Assembly (NCBI GenBank): GCA_949482135.1 | Contig: CASYFC010000009.1 | Span: forward strand, 1-64,000 | Direction of reading: 5' to 3' | Length of the DNA stretch: 64,000 nucleotides | Source: an uncultured Clostridia bacterium | Lineage (GTDB): Bacteria; Bacillota; Clostridia; TANB77; CAG-508 | Shown: positions 34,443 to 43,112 of the stretch, piece after piece | Numbering within the stretch: position 1 is the stretch's first letter | Layout: every line of letters begins with the position of its first letter | Translations under genes and position numbers: made by a program | Notes under the pieces: generated by a model | What the model was told of the DNA's origin: nothing | Database searches by the model: none | Seen by the model: only the letters and a program-made list of their open reading frames with translations

Positions 34443-34919
34443 TTACTTTCTTTTTGAATTTGGAAATACTATTTCTACTGCTGAACGTATTTCATCATAA
34501 CTTGTGCATCTACATAAATTAGATTGAAGCCATTCTTCAACAGTTAACTCATCTGCATTTGGATTTGTTAAATAAAGTGCGTGGCAAACCATTAAAAATC
34601 CTGATGTACAATATCCACATTGAAAAGCACCACAATTTACAAATGACTTTTGTATTGGTGTATCCTTTAACCCTTCAATTGTAATTATCTCATGATTAAT
34701 TGCTTCTACTGTTAAAACCAAACATGATTTTACTGGATATCCATCCATAATAACAGTACATGTTCCACAATCTCCGTTTTTACATCCAGGCTTTGCTCCT
34801 GTTAATCCTAATTGCATTCTCAAAGTGTCAAGTAATATATCTGATGGTGTTACTATTACTTCAACACTTTCACCATTTATATTTAAATTTATTATTCTTT
34901 TTCCCTCATATATGGTCAT
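34443..34919 (-). CDS. Molybdenum hydroxylase [2Fe-2S] subunit (XdhC/CoxS type)
   Basis: 158 residues. The N-terminal plant-type ferredoxin cluster motif is GCKNGDCGTCTV plus a later Cys. The second, all-helical cluster domain has CGAFQCGYCTSGFLM and NLCRCTSYDEI. This is the electron-transfer subunit of xanthine dehydrogenase/CO dehydrogenase-type enzymes. It is third in the operon Mo subunit-FAD subunit-FeS subunit. Confidence 0.95.
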   Translation of the reverse strand: MTIYEGKRIINLNINGESVEVIVTPSDILLDTLRMQLGLTGAKPGCKNGDCGTCTVIMDGYPVKSCLVLTVEAINHEIITIEGLKDTPIQKSFVNCGAFQCGYCTSGFLMVCHALYLTNPNADELTVEEWLQSNLCRCTSYDEIRSAVEIVFPNSKRK

Positions 34920-34960
34920 TTATCTTACCTTTAGTTTTATTTAGATTTTTAAATTGGAAT

Positions 34961-35792
34961 CTATAAACCAAACTTATCTAATATTTTATTTATTGTATTT
35001 TTAAAAACAAATTCTCTATAGTTTTTAGAGCCATCTATATTGTCCATAGCTTTTTCTGGTAAATTTTCAATTATTTGATTTATCTTTTCTTCCCTATTTA
35101 ATTTAAAATCATTTAATATATTTTCAATCTTTGAACTTCTAAATGGAAAACTACATAAACCTGAAAAAGCAATTTTTAAATAATTATTATCAATTATAGC
35201 AGTAGCAGTTATTAATGGGTAATCTATTTTGTCACTTTTAGTCTTTTTTATATGAAAATATGGCATATCTATATATTTTTTATCTATTATAAATTTTGTA
35301 ATAAATTCATTTTCTTTTAAATTTATTCTTCCATCAAAAATTTCACTTATATTTTTTTTGATTTCTTCAATTCCATCATATACATATACTTCTGCATTAC
35401 ATAATAAAAGTGGTAATACACTCTCTTTATAAATTATCCCACCACATACATTTCCTCCAATTGTAATTCTATTTTGATTTGTATGGTCTGCAATTCTTCC
35501 AACAGTTAAACCGTAATAATGGAAATAAATTAGATTCCTTTATTCTGCTTAATGTTACAGAAGCACCAATAACAAGCTTATTTTTATCTAATTCTAATTT
35601 TTGCATTTGAGGGATATTTTTTAAATCTATTATTGAATCACACTTTAAACTTGATGCTCTCATCATTGTTATAATTTCAGTTCCGCCAGAATAAAACTTT
35701 ATATTTTTCCCATTATTTTTTAAGTCATCATATATTTGGCTTACCTCTTTAATTGTATCAGGTCTACAATAAGTAAGATTAGTTGATATCAT
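34961..35792 (-). CDS. Molybdenum hydroxylase FAD subunit (CoxM type), read through a +1 frameshift at a CGG codon
   Basis: The FAD-binding subunit passes electrons from the Fe-S clusters to the acceptor. From ATG 35792 frame 0 gives the FAD-binding N-terminus (KFYSGGTEIITMMR, NKLVIGASVTLSRIKES) to residue 93 and then TTA-CGG-T, stopping 13 codons after CGG. Skipping the C at 35513 gives Gly94 and continues GLTVGRIADHTNQNRITIGG with NVCGG (FAD loop). It then runs through the CO-dehydrogenase flavoprotein C-terminal domain to 34961, 276 residues, a normal length. No other damage is visible. The neighbouring subunits are intact, so the operon is probably functional and the shift tolerated or programmed. 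Confidence 0.85.
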
Positions 35793-35794
35793 AC

Positions 35795-38113
35795 TTACCT
35801 CCGTTTTTGATTAAAAATTGTTTCAGAAGTTATTGGTAATGTGTCTAATTGAACATTTGCTGCAAGTGATAAAGCATTTCCTAAAGCTGCTGCCATTCCA
35901 ATAATTCCATGTTCAGAAAATAGTCTTGCTCCATATGGTGAATCTATTTGTGGAGTTTCCACATAATCTGTTAAATATTTAGGCTCTTGTCCAATATGAA
36001 TCATTTTATAATTTCTTAAACTTGAATTTAATAAAATTCCATTTTCATCATATTGAAATTCTTCTCTTGTAGCCAAGCTAAGTCCCATGTTCATACCACC
36101 TTTTATTGATTCATCTAGTGTTTTTAAATCTAATATTTTTCCAACATCTATTACTGTTGCAGCTTTTATTAATCTATAAGTGTATTCTATTAAATCTAAT
36201 TCTATTTCTACTGCTTGTGCACCTGTTGTCCAAGCTTGTCCCGTTTTTCCTTTTCCTGTATCTTCTGAAAGTTTTGAAATATGATTCATTATATAGTTTC
36301 CTCTTCCAACTACTTGTTTTCCAACAACATTTCCACTATCTTGATACTTAACTCCAAATGCCAAATCTTGAAATCCTATATTAAATTTAGGATTGCTTTT
36401 TAGAAATATTTTTTCATTTCCATAATCTAAATCTTCTGGATTTACTCTTAATGCAATAGATGCATTTTGCTTAAGTTGTGATATCACATCATCAGCAGCA
36501 TTAAGTACAGCTCTTCCAAGTAAATAAATAGACATACTAGCAACAGTTTTCCAATATTTGGGGGTAGTTTTTGTATTAACTTCTGTATTAACATATATTC
36601 TAGAATAACTCATTCTTAATTTTTCTGATAATATTTGAACTAATTGATTTCTATTTCCAGAACCAATTTCAACTGCTCCAATATTTAAATTTAAACTTCC
36701 ATCTGAATTAAGAGTTATAATAGCTGCTCCTGATGCATCACTTGTTGGATTAGGAGATTTCCAGAATAAACTTAATCCCTTAGCTCTTACCTTGTTATCT
36801 CCAATTTTTATCAAATTCCCTTCATTCCAATTTATTATTTTCTTTAATCTATCAATACATTCCCTAATATTTCCTGAATTACTTTCATTTAATTCAACTT
36901 GAGTTGGTGAAAAATTTCCTGCTACAATACAATTTTTTCTTCTAAATTCTAATTCATCTATATTACATTTTTGGGCAAGTTTATCAATAGTTCTTTCTAT
37001 GCAAAAAGTATATGATTCGTGTGAAAATCCTCTATATGCCGTTGAAAAATTATGATTTGTATATACACATAAAGAATCACAAGATAAATTTTCTATATTA
37101 TACGGACCTGTACAATTAGCAGCAATTGCTTTGCTCATATTAGGAGAAATATCTGTATATGCTCCACAATCTAAATTAAAACTCATTTGAGCTGCTTGAA
37201 TTTTTCCATCTTTTGAAGCACCAATTTTTATATTAGCATTTAATCCAAGTCTTGATGGTGTTGTGATAAAATCTTGTTCTCTAGAAATAATAATTCTTAC
37301 TTTTTTTCCACCTACTGCTTGTGTTGCAACATATGCTAAAAATTCTAGAACTACTGGTGATTTTCCGCCAAAACCTCCACCAACGCTTCCTACATTTACA
37401 ACAACTTTCCCTTCATCAATATTAAAAATTTTACTAATTAATTCTTTTACTTTAAATGGTGACTGAGTTGAGGACCAAATATTAACTTCTCCATCACTAG
37501 ATATTTGGGCATCAGCAATTCTTATCTCCATTGCCATATGAGCTGATTTATTCAGCGAAAAACTTTTCTCTACTATATAAGCACAATTTGAAAATCCTTT
37601 TTCAATATCTCCTTTTCTTATTTTATAGATACTTGCTATGTTAGAATTTTCAATTGGATAAACTTCTTCAACTTCTGATAAATACATAGTTGAATTATCA
37701 TGTACTAGTGGAGCATTGGGTTTTAAAGCATCTACCACTGTATTTACTACTGGTAATTCTTCATATTCAACAATAATATTTTCACAGGCTTGTTCTGCTG
37801 CTTGTTCTGAATTTGCAACAACTAATGCAATCGGCTCTCCATAATATCTAACTTTCTCCATTGCTAAAATAGGTCTATCTTGAAGTGTCACTCCTACTAA
37901 AGTACATATATCTTGACCTGTTATAATACTTTTAACACCATCAACTATTTTTGCATTTTCTAAATCAATTTTCTTTATTTTTGCATGAGCTTTTATACTT
38001 GTTTTTATTCTTGAAAATAATAAACCTGGTTCATAATTATCTTGAACATATTTACATTCTCCTGTTACTTTACTGAAAGCATCTTTTTTCTCTATATTCT
38101 CACTAAATGACAT
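35795..38113 (-). CDS. Molybdenum hydroxylase Mo-binding subunit (XdhA/CoxL type)
   Basis: 772 residues from ATG 38113 (MSFSENIEKKDAFSKVTG; AAGGGAA upstream). The large subunit binds the Mo-pterin cofactor. Visible are GGGFGGKSP, ANCTGPYNIENL, TAYRGFSHES, VEIGSGNRNQL and the C-terminal EHGIIG glutamate region. The motif set resembles purine/aldehyde hydroxylases of Clostridia; the exact substrate cannot be told. The last codons read AAA-CGG-AGG-TAA. The CGG-AGG doubles as the Shine-Dalgarno of the FAD subunit. If CGG triggers +1 shifting here too, the protein would end GGKYDIN at 35779 instead of RR. No cofactor-biosynthesis genes are in the window. Confidence 0.92.
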   Translation of the reverse strand: MSFSENIEKKDAFSKVTGECKYVQDNYEPGLLFSRIKTSIKAHAKIKKIDLENAKIVDGVKSIITGQDICTLVGVTLQDRPILAMEKVRYYGEPIALVVANSEQAAEQACENIIVEYEELPVVNTVVDALKPNAPLVHDNSTMYLSEVEEVYPIENSNIASIYKIRKGDIEKGFSNCAYIVEKSFSLNKSAHMAMEIRIADAQISSDGEVNIWSSTQSPFKVKELISKIFNIDEGKVVVNVGSVGGGFGGKSPVVLEFLAYVATQAVGGKKVRIIISREQDFITTPSRLGLNANIKIGASKDGKIQAAQMSFNLDCGAYTDISPNMSKAIAANCTGPYNIENLSCDSLCVYTNHNFSTAYRGFSHESYTFCIERTIDKLAQKCNIDELEFRRKNCIVAGNFSPTQVELNESNSGNIRECIDRLKKIINWNEGNLIKIGDNKVRAKGLSLFWKSPNPTSDASGAAIITLNSDGSLNLNIGAVEIGSGNRNQLVQILSEKLRMSYSRIYVNTEVNTKTTPKYWKTVASMSIYLLGRAVLNAADDVISQLKQNASIALRVNPEDLDYGNEKIFLKSNPKFNIGFQDLAFGVKYQDSGNVVGKQVVGRGNYIMNHISKLSEDTGKGKTGQAWTTGAQAVEIELDLIEYTYRLIKAATVIDVGKILDLKTLDESIKGGMNMGLSLATREEFQYDENGILLNSSLRNYKMIHIGQEPKYLTDYVETPQIDSPYGARLFSEHGIIGMAAALGNALSLAANVQLDTLPITSETIFNQKRR

Positions 38114-38167
38114 AAAAATTCCCTTTTCTTTTTTATTATTATTTGTATATACGTCCATTTTATACAA

Positions 38168-38204
38168 AAAAAGAAATTTAAGGAACATCCCTAAATTTCT
38201 TTTT
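38168..38204 (-). terminator. Palindromic terminator with GGAACATCC core
   Basis: Arms AAAAAGAAATTTA and TAAATTTCTTTTT enclose AGGAACATCCC. It lies between the RNA methyltransferase stop and the molybdenum hydroxylase operon, and is closely similar to the palindrome at 28862. Confidence 0.75.
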
Positions 38205-38206
38205 AT

Positions 38207-39001
38207 TTATTTTATACTTTCATTTTTTCTAAATGCCTCATACAAAATTACACTTGTTGCAACTGCTGCATTTAAGCTTTCTGTTTTTCCTATCATTGGT
38301 ATTTTTATTCTATCTGTTGCCTCATTTAAAACTTTACTTGACACTCCATTTGCTTCGTTTCCAATTACAATTGCAGATTTTGAATAATCTACATCATAAA
38401 TACTTTTATCTGTTTTAAGATCTGTTGCATAAACTTTTATTTTATGTTTTTTCATTTCTTTAACAATTTTACTTAAATCTTCTACTTCAATAACTTTTAC
38501 TCTAAAAATAGCTCCCATAGTTGATCTTACAACTTTAAGATTATATACATCTGCTGAGCCTTTAGAAACTATTATTTGTTTCATATTTAAACTATCTGCT
38601 GTTCTTAAAATTGTTCCCATATTTCCTGGATCTTGAATATTATCTAATAATAATGAAACATTTTCTGAAAAGTCTATAATTTTCTCTTCTGATTGTGGCT
38701 TTTCGATAACAGCCATTATTCCTTGAGGATTTATTACATCTGTTATTGTATTAAAGATTTTTTCTGCAACATATATACAATTCAATTTTGCAATTTCATA
38801 CATTAATTCATTTGGAATTGCTCCTTGAGTTTTACAATCTTCACATATAATGATAGATTTTATTTTTGCACCTTCAGTAATTGCTTCTTCTATCATTTTT
38901 ATTCCTTCAACTATAAATTCATGGTATTCTTCTCTATATTTTTTTTCTTTAAGCTTTTTTATATGTTTTATAGTTTCATTATCTTTACTTGTTATTGTCA
39001 T
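38207..39001 (-). CDS. TrmH/SpoU-family RNA 2'-O-methyltransferase
   Basis: 264 residues. The N-terminal substrate-binding domain (EFIVEGIKMIEEAI) is followed by a SPOUT domain with LLLDNIQDPGNMGTILRTAD (motif 1), IVIGNEANGVS (motif 2) and IPMIGKTESLNAAVATSVIL (motif 3). It resembles RlmB/TsnR-like rRNA methyltransferases. The exact target is not predictable. Confidence 0.93.
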   Translation of the reverse strand: MTITSKDNETIKHIKKLKEKKYREEYHEFIVEGIKMIEEAITEGAKIKSIIICEDCKTQGAIPNELMYEIAKLNCIYVAEKIFNTITDVINPQGIMAVIEKPQSEEKIIDFSENVSLLLDNIQDPGNMGTILRTADSLNMKQIIVSKGSADVYNLKVVRSTMGAIFRVKVIEVEDLSKIVKEMKKHKIKVYATDLKTDKSIYDVDYSKSAIVIGNEANGVSSKVLNEATDRIKIPMIGKTESLNAAVATSVILYEAFRKNESIK

Positions 39002-39114
39002 ATTCTCTCCTTATTTTTGCTCTGCATGGCAATACTATTTCTAAATTATTATACAATATTTTAATATTTTTTATTCAATTTATCAATATAAATTATGTAA
39101 ATTTATTAAATATC

Positions 39115-39143
39115 TTTATTTTTCCGCATTTTTATGATATAAT
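39115..39143 (+). promoter_or_regulatory. Extended -10 promoter (TTTATT-N17-TATAAT)
   Basis: TATAAT at 39138-39143 is preceded by TGA (extended -10 TGn) and, 17 bp upstream, TTTATT. The same hexamers and spacing occur before the other GC-rich orphan gene (59435-59463). Confidence 0.55.
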
Positions 39144-39197
39144 AGCTGTTGAAACATACGAAACATACTGTTTTTTCTTAAAACGAGGAGGTTTTTT

Positions 39198-39455
39198 ATG
39201 AATACGGTTGAAACAAATTTGCTTGCTTCCAGATTCTGTGAAAAAATGAAGAGTTTTGGAGTTGAAGTATTGGGAGTTGAAATGGATAACGAAGATCTCT
39301 GCTTTTACTACTCTGTTCGAGGACGTTACCACTTTAGCTATGATGAACTCGAGCAGCTCCAAGCAATAATCAATCCATCTGTTCAAAATCACGATTCAAT
39401 TCGTATTGTTGGTTTTGACGGAACCTACACTGCAAGAGTAAAAATCAATCAGTAA
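39198..39455 (+). CDS. GC-rich orphan small protein, 85 aa
   Basis: A compact soluble protein (MNTVETNLLASRFCEKMKSF; LCFYYSVRGRYHFSYDELEQ). It has a good ribosome binding site (GAGGAGG) and its own promoter and terminator. Base and codon use differ sharply from the neighbours: it uses CTC, CGA, CGT, TAC, GAC and CAG freely, whereas surrounding genes use TTA and AGA. This points to recent acquisition. The fold looks like a small alpha/beta domain. No family recognised. It is a monocistronic cassette inserted between an RNA methylase gene and mfd. Confidence 0.7.
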   Translation: MNTVETNLLASRFCEKMKSFGVEVLGVEMDNEDLCFYYSVRGRYHFSYDELEQLQAIINPSVQNHDSIRIVGFDGTYTARVKINQ

Positions 39456-39486
39456 TCAAAAAAATTTAAGCATTAAAAATGCATCA

Positions 39487-39521
39487 CCCCAGCACAATTT
39501 ATTCTGAGTGCTGGGGTTTTT
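39487..39521 (+). terminator. GC-rich terminator of the 39198 orphan gene
   Basis: CCCCAGCAC and GTGCTGGGG form a perfect 9-bp stem with a 12-nt loop, followed by five T. This GC-rich stem is unusual for the region. Confidence 0.9.
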
Positions 39522-39526
39522 CCATT

Positions 39527-42500
39527 TTATATTCTTTCTAAAAATTCTTTACTTTCTTCAAAAACTTTTTTCATATCAGCAAGTTTATAAGTAATATATG
39601 GTTCTTTTGACGGTGAAAATTTAATTCTATTTCTATAAATTTTCATAAATTTATCTACAATATCAAAATTAAATTTTTCATTATCAAAATAAAATATAAT
39701 ATTTTCTCTTTTTTGAGCTATTTTTAATATATTTTTCTCTCTTGCTAATATTTTTATTCTAGCAATATCTAGAAGATTTTCAACTTCATAAGTTAGTTGA
39801 CCATATCTATCTATTATTTCATCTGTAATATTTTGAATATCATCTTCACATTTACACAAAGCAATATTTTGATATACCTCAATTTTTTGACTTGAATTTT
39901 TAATATATTCTTCTGGTATATAACTTGTAACATCTAAATCAATTTGAATATCAATTTCTTCTATTACTTCTTCTCCTTGAATTTCCTTAACAACTTGATT
40001 TAGAAGTTCACAATACATATCATATCCAATTTGGTCCATATGTCCATGTTGAATTTCTCCAAGTAAGCTTCCTGCTCCACGAATTTCCAAGTCTCTCATT
40101 GCAATTTTAAATCCAGAACCAAACTCTGTAAATTCTTTTATTGCTTTTAATCTTTTATCAGCAACTTCTGTTAAATTTTTATCTCTCCTATAAGTAACAT
40201 ATGCATATGCTTGCTTATCTGAACGACCAACTCTGCCTCTTATTTGATATAGTTGAGCAAGACCCAACCTATCTGCATTTTCAACAATTATAGTATTTGC
40301 ATTTGGAATATCTATTCCAGATTCTAAAATTGTTGTACATACAAGAACATTTGATTTTCCATCAACAAAATCTTGCATAATATTTTCAAGTTGAATTCCT
40401 GTCATTTTTCCATGTGCATATTCTACTTTAGCATCTTCAACTAAATCGTTTATCTCATTTGCCTTTTTTTCTATCCCTTCTACATTGTTAAATAAGTAAA
40501 ATACCTGCCCACCTCTTTCAAGTTCTCTAGTAATTGCTTCTTTAACAACTTCCGGATCATATTCTAACACATAAGTTTGAACTGGTCTTCTATTTTGTGG
40601 TGGCTCATAAATTACAGACATATCTCTCATACCAACTATTGACATATGAAGTGTTCTTGGAATTGGAGTTGCAGTCATTGTTAATACATCTACACTATTT
40701 TTAAATTCTTTTATTTTTTCTTTTGCTTTAACTCCAAATCTATGCTCTTCATCTATTATTAAAAGCCCTAAATCTTTAAATTTAACATCTTTACTTAAAA
40801 CTCTATGTGTTCCCACTAATATATCTGTTTCTCCAAGTTCAACTCTTTTTAAAGTTTCTTCTTGTTCTTTTTTAGTTCTAAATCTATTTAAAAGTTCTAT
40901 TCTAATTGGATAATCAACCATTCTTGATTTAAATTCTTCATATTGTTGTGTTGCAAGAACTGTTGTTGGAACTAAATATACAACTTGTTTTTGATCCATA
41001 ACAGATTTAAATGCTGCTCTTATTGCAACTTCTGTTTTTCCATATCCAACATCTCCACAAAGAAGTCTATCCATAGGTCTTGGTTTTTCCATATCTTTTT
41101 TTACTTCTTCTATACAACGTAATTGATCATCTGTTTCTACATATTTGAAATTATCTTCAAATTCTTGTTGCCATGGAGTATCTTTTGAAAATGAATATCC
41201 TACCATTTTTTGTCTTTTGGCATATAACTCAATTAAGTTTTCTGCAACTTCTCTTAAATTGTTTTTAACTCTTTCTTTTGTTTTTTGCCATTCTTTTGAA
41301 CCTAATCTGTTTAATCTTGGTCCAACTTTTTCTGGTCCAACATATTTTCTAATATTGTCTAAAGAACTTGTAGGAACATATAAAACATCATCATCTTTAT
41401 ATTTTAGTTTTATATAATCCTTTGTTACTCCATCAGCCTTTATTGTATTTACACCTATAAATTGACCTATACCATGGCTTCTGTGAACAATATAATCTCC
41501 TTCTTTTAAATCTGCAAATACTACTTTTTCTCCTTCTTTAAATACTGATGGTGTTTTACTTCTTTTTTTAGTAGTATTTTCAAATAATTCATCTGTTGAT
41601 ATTACTAAAAGGTTAGCATCATAGAATTCAAAGCCCGTAGAAAAAGCTCCTGGTGTGATGTTAACACAGCCAAGAGTTATATCGTCTTCTAAAAAATCTG
41701 TATATATATTTGGAATATTTTTTTCCAAAAGTAGATTAGATAATTTTCTACAATTTTCCGTGCTTCCGCCTAGAATTACTGTTTGTTTTCCTCTGTTAAT
41801 TGCTTCTTGTAGTTCCTGAAACAGTAAATCCATTGAACTACGAAAAAAGTTGACCTCCCTATAGCTAAAGCTATATCCGTTTCTTTTTGCATGCATACTT
41901 TGTTTGTCCACAAATCCAACATCTTGTTTTTCTAGGTAAATTACTTGTTTGTTTTGAAGTCCTTCTGAAAACTTAATGTAATCTTCCATTTTTGTAAGGA
42001 TTCCTGGAACAATTTTATTTTTCTCTACTAAATCTTTTATAAGATTATTATTATCTTTTGAAATATTTTCAGCTCTTGCTTTTATTTTTGATATTTCATC
42101 TAAAAATATCACACAATCATCTTGTAAATAATCAAGTAATGTATTTGTTTTTTCATAAAAGCAATCGAAATATTTATCTATCTTAGTTAAGAATTCACCA
42201 TTTTTTATTTGGTAAACATCATCTTGAACTTTTTCTTTTACAGTTTTAGGATAAACTTTATCTAGAATTTTCTCACAAACTCTATCTACATCTGATTCTA
42301 GTAAAAATTCATATGCTGGGAAAATTTCAATTTCTTCTAACATTTCAACAGTTCTTTGACTTGCTATACTGAATTTTCTGATAGAATCAATTTCATCTCC
42401 CCAAAATTCAATTCTAACACCACTATTTACAGAAGTAGCAATATCTACAATACCACCTCTTACGCTAAATTGACCTTTTCCTTCTATTAAATCATATCTT

Positions 42501-42982
42501 TCATAACCTAATAAAACTAATTTTTCTTTTAGTTCTTCTAAATTAAAAGTGTCTCCTACTTTTAATTTCATAACATTTTTATATAGACTTTCTTTTGTTA
42601 TCATTTTTTGCATTGCAGCTTCAATTGTTGTTACTATTATTTTTTTATCTTTTTTTACTAACTTGTTTAGTACTGATATTCTTTTAAATAAAGTATCCTT
42701 ACTTTCAGCAACATAATCGAAACTGATTACATCTCTTTTGGGAAATAACTTAACTTTTTCTCCAAAAAAAGCTAAATCCTTAATAATTCTTTTTGCTTGC
42801 ATTTCATTATAAGTAATTATACAAATAGGTTTTTCTGAGTAAAACTTAGTTGCATATGCCAAATGAACTTTGGCGCTATCGGTTAACCCTGATAACATTA
42901 TAGGTGATGTACCTTTGTTTAATTCAAATAAATAATCATTGAATTTCTTTACATTTGGTACAATTTTTATAATAGAATTCAT
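39527..42982 (-). CDS. mfd: Transcription-repair coupling factor Mfd
   Basis: 1151 residues from ATG 42982 (MNSIIKIVP; GAAGGT upstream); a TTG 12 bp earlier is possible. Mfd removes stalled RNA polymerase and recruits UvrA. The UvrB-homology region is N-terminal. The RNA-polymerase-interacting domain (EGDYIVHRSHGIGQFIGV, split) is central. The helicase motor follows with LLCGDVGYGKTEVAIR (Walker A), IIDEEHRFG (DEEH box), TMTATPIPRTL and the RIRGRVGRSD-like motif QIRGRVGRS. The TRCF C-terminal domain (DVTSYIPEEYI) ends it. Full length for the family. Confidence 0.97.
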   Translation of the reverse strand: MNSIIKIVPNVKKFNDYLFELNKGTSPIMLSGLTDSAKVHLAYATKFYSEKPICIITYNEMQAKRIIKDLAFFGEKVKLFPKRDVISFDYVAESKDTLFKRISVLNKLVKKDKKIIVTTIEAAMQKMITKESLYKNVMKLKVGDTFNLEELKEKLVLLGYERYDLIEGKGQFSVRGGIVDIATSVNSGVRIEFWGDEIDSIRKFSIASQRTVEMLEEIEIFPAYEFLLESDVDRVCEKILDKVYPKTVKEKVQDDVYQIKNGEFLTKIDKYFDCFYEKTNTLLDYLQDDCVIFLDEISKIKARAENISKDNNNLIKDLVEKNKIVPGILTKMEDYIKFSEGLQNKQVIYLEKQDVGFVDKQSMHAKRNGYSFSYREVNFFRSSMDLLFQELQEAINRGKQTVILGGSTENCRKLSNLLLEKNIPNIYTDFLEDDITLGCVNITPGAFSTGFEFYDANLLVISTDELFENTTKKRSKTPSVFKEGEKVVFADLKEGDYIVHRSHGIGQFIGVNTIKADGVTKDYIKLKYKDDDVLYVPTSSLDNIRKYVGPEKVGPRLNRLGSKEWQKTKERVKNNLREVAENLIELYAKRQKMVGYSFSKDTPWQQEFEDNFKYVETDDQLRCIEEVKKDMEKPRPMDRLLCGDVGYGKTEVAIRAAFKSVMDQKQVVYLVPTTVLATQQYEEFKSRMVDYPIRIELLNRFRTKKEQEETLKRVELGETDILVGTHRVLSKDVKFKDLGLLIIDEEHRFGVKAKEKIKEFKNSVDVLTMTATPIPRTLHMSIVGMRDMSVIYEPPQNRRPVQTYVLEYDPEVVKEAITRELERGGQVFYLFNNVEGIEKKANEINDLVEDAKVEYAHGKMTGIQLENIMQDFVDGKSNVLVCTTILESGIDIPNANTIIVENADRLGLAQLYQIRGRVGRSDKQAYAYVTYRRDKNLTEVADKRLKAIKEFTEFGSGFKIAMRDLEIRGAGSLLGEIQHGHMDQIGYDMYCELLNQVVKEIQGEEVIEEIDIQIDLDVTSYIPEEYIKNSSQKIEVYQNIALCKCEDDIQNITDEIIDRYGQLTYEVENLLDIARIKILAREKNILKIAQKRENIIFYFDNEKFNFDIVDKFMKIYRNRIKFSPSKEPYITYKLADMKKVFEESKEFLERI

Positions 42983-43060
42983 GTTTACCTTCAATTTCCT
43001 TTCTTAAAATGACGTAGCCATTAAATTTTAGCTGTTAAAATTTATTATATATATAGTAAT

Positions 43061-43078
43061 AGGGACTTAAATGTCCCT
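43061..43078 (-). terminator. Short hairpin downstream of the ABC-F gene
   Basis: AGGGAC/GTCCCT with a 6-nt loop, located between the ABC-F stop and mfd. It lacks a T run, so it is a weak terminator. The AGGGAC arms echo the GGAACRTCC palindromes elsewhere. Confidence 0.4.
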
Positions 43079-43112
43079 AAATTTTATAAAACGCTTTTAT
43101 ATTATATAACAA

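Noticed and set aside
39132-39392. Antisense reading frame across the 39198 orphan gene
   Set aside because: No ribosome binding site. Promoter, site and terminator all support the plus-strand gene.
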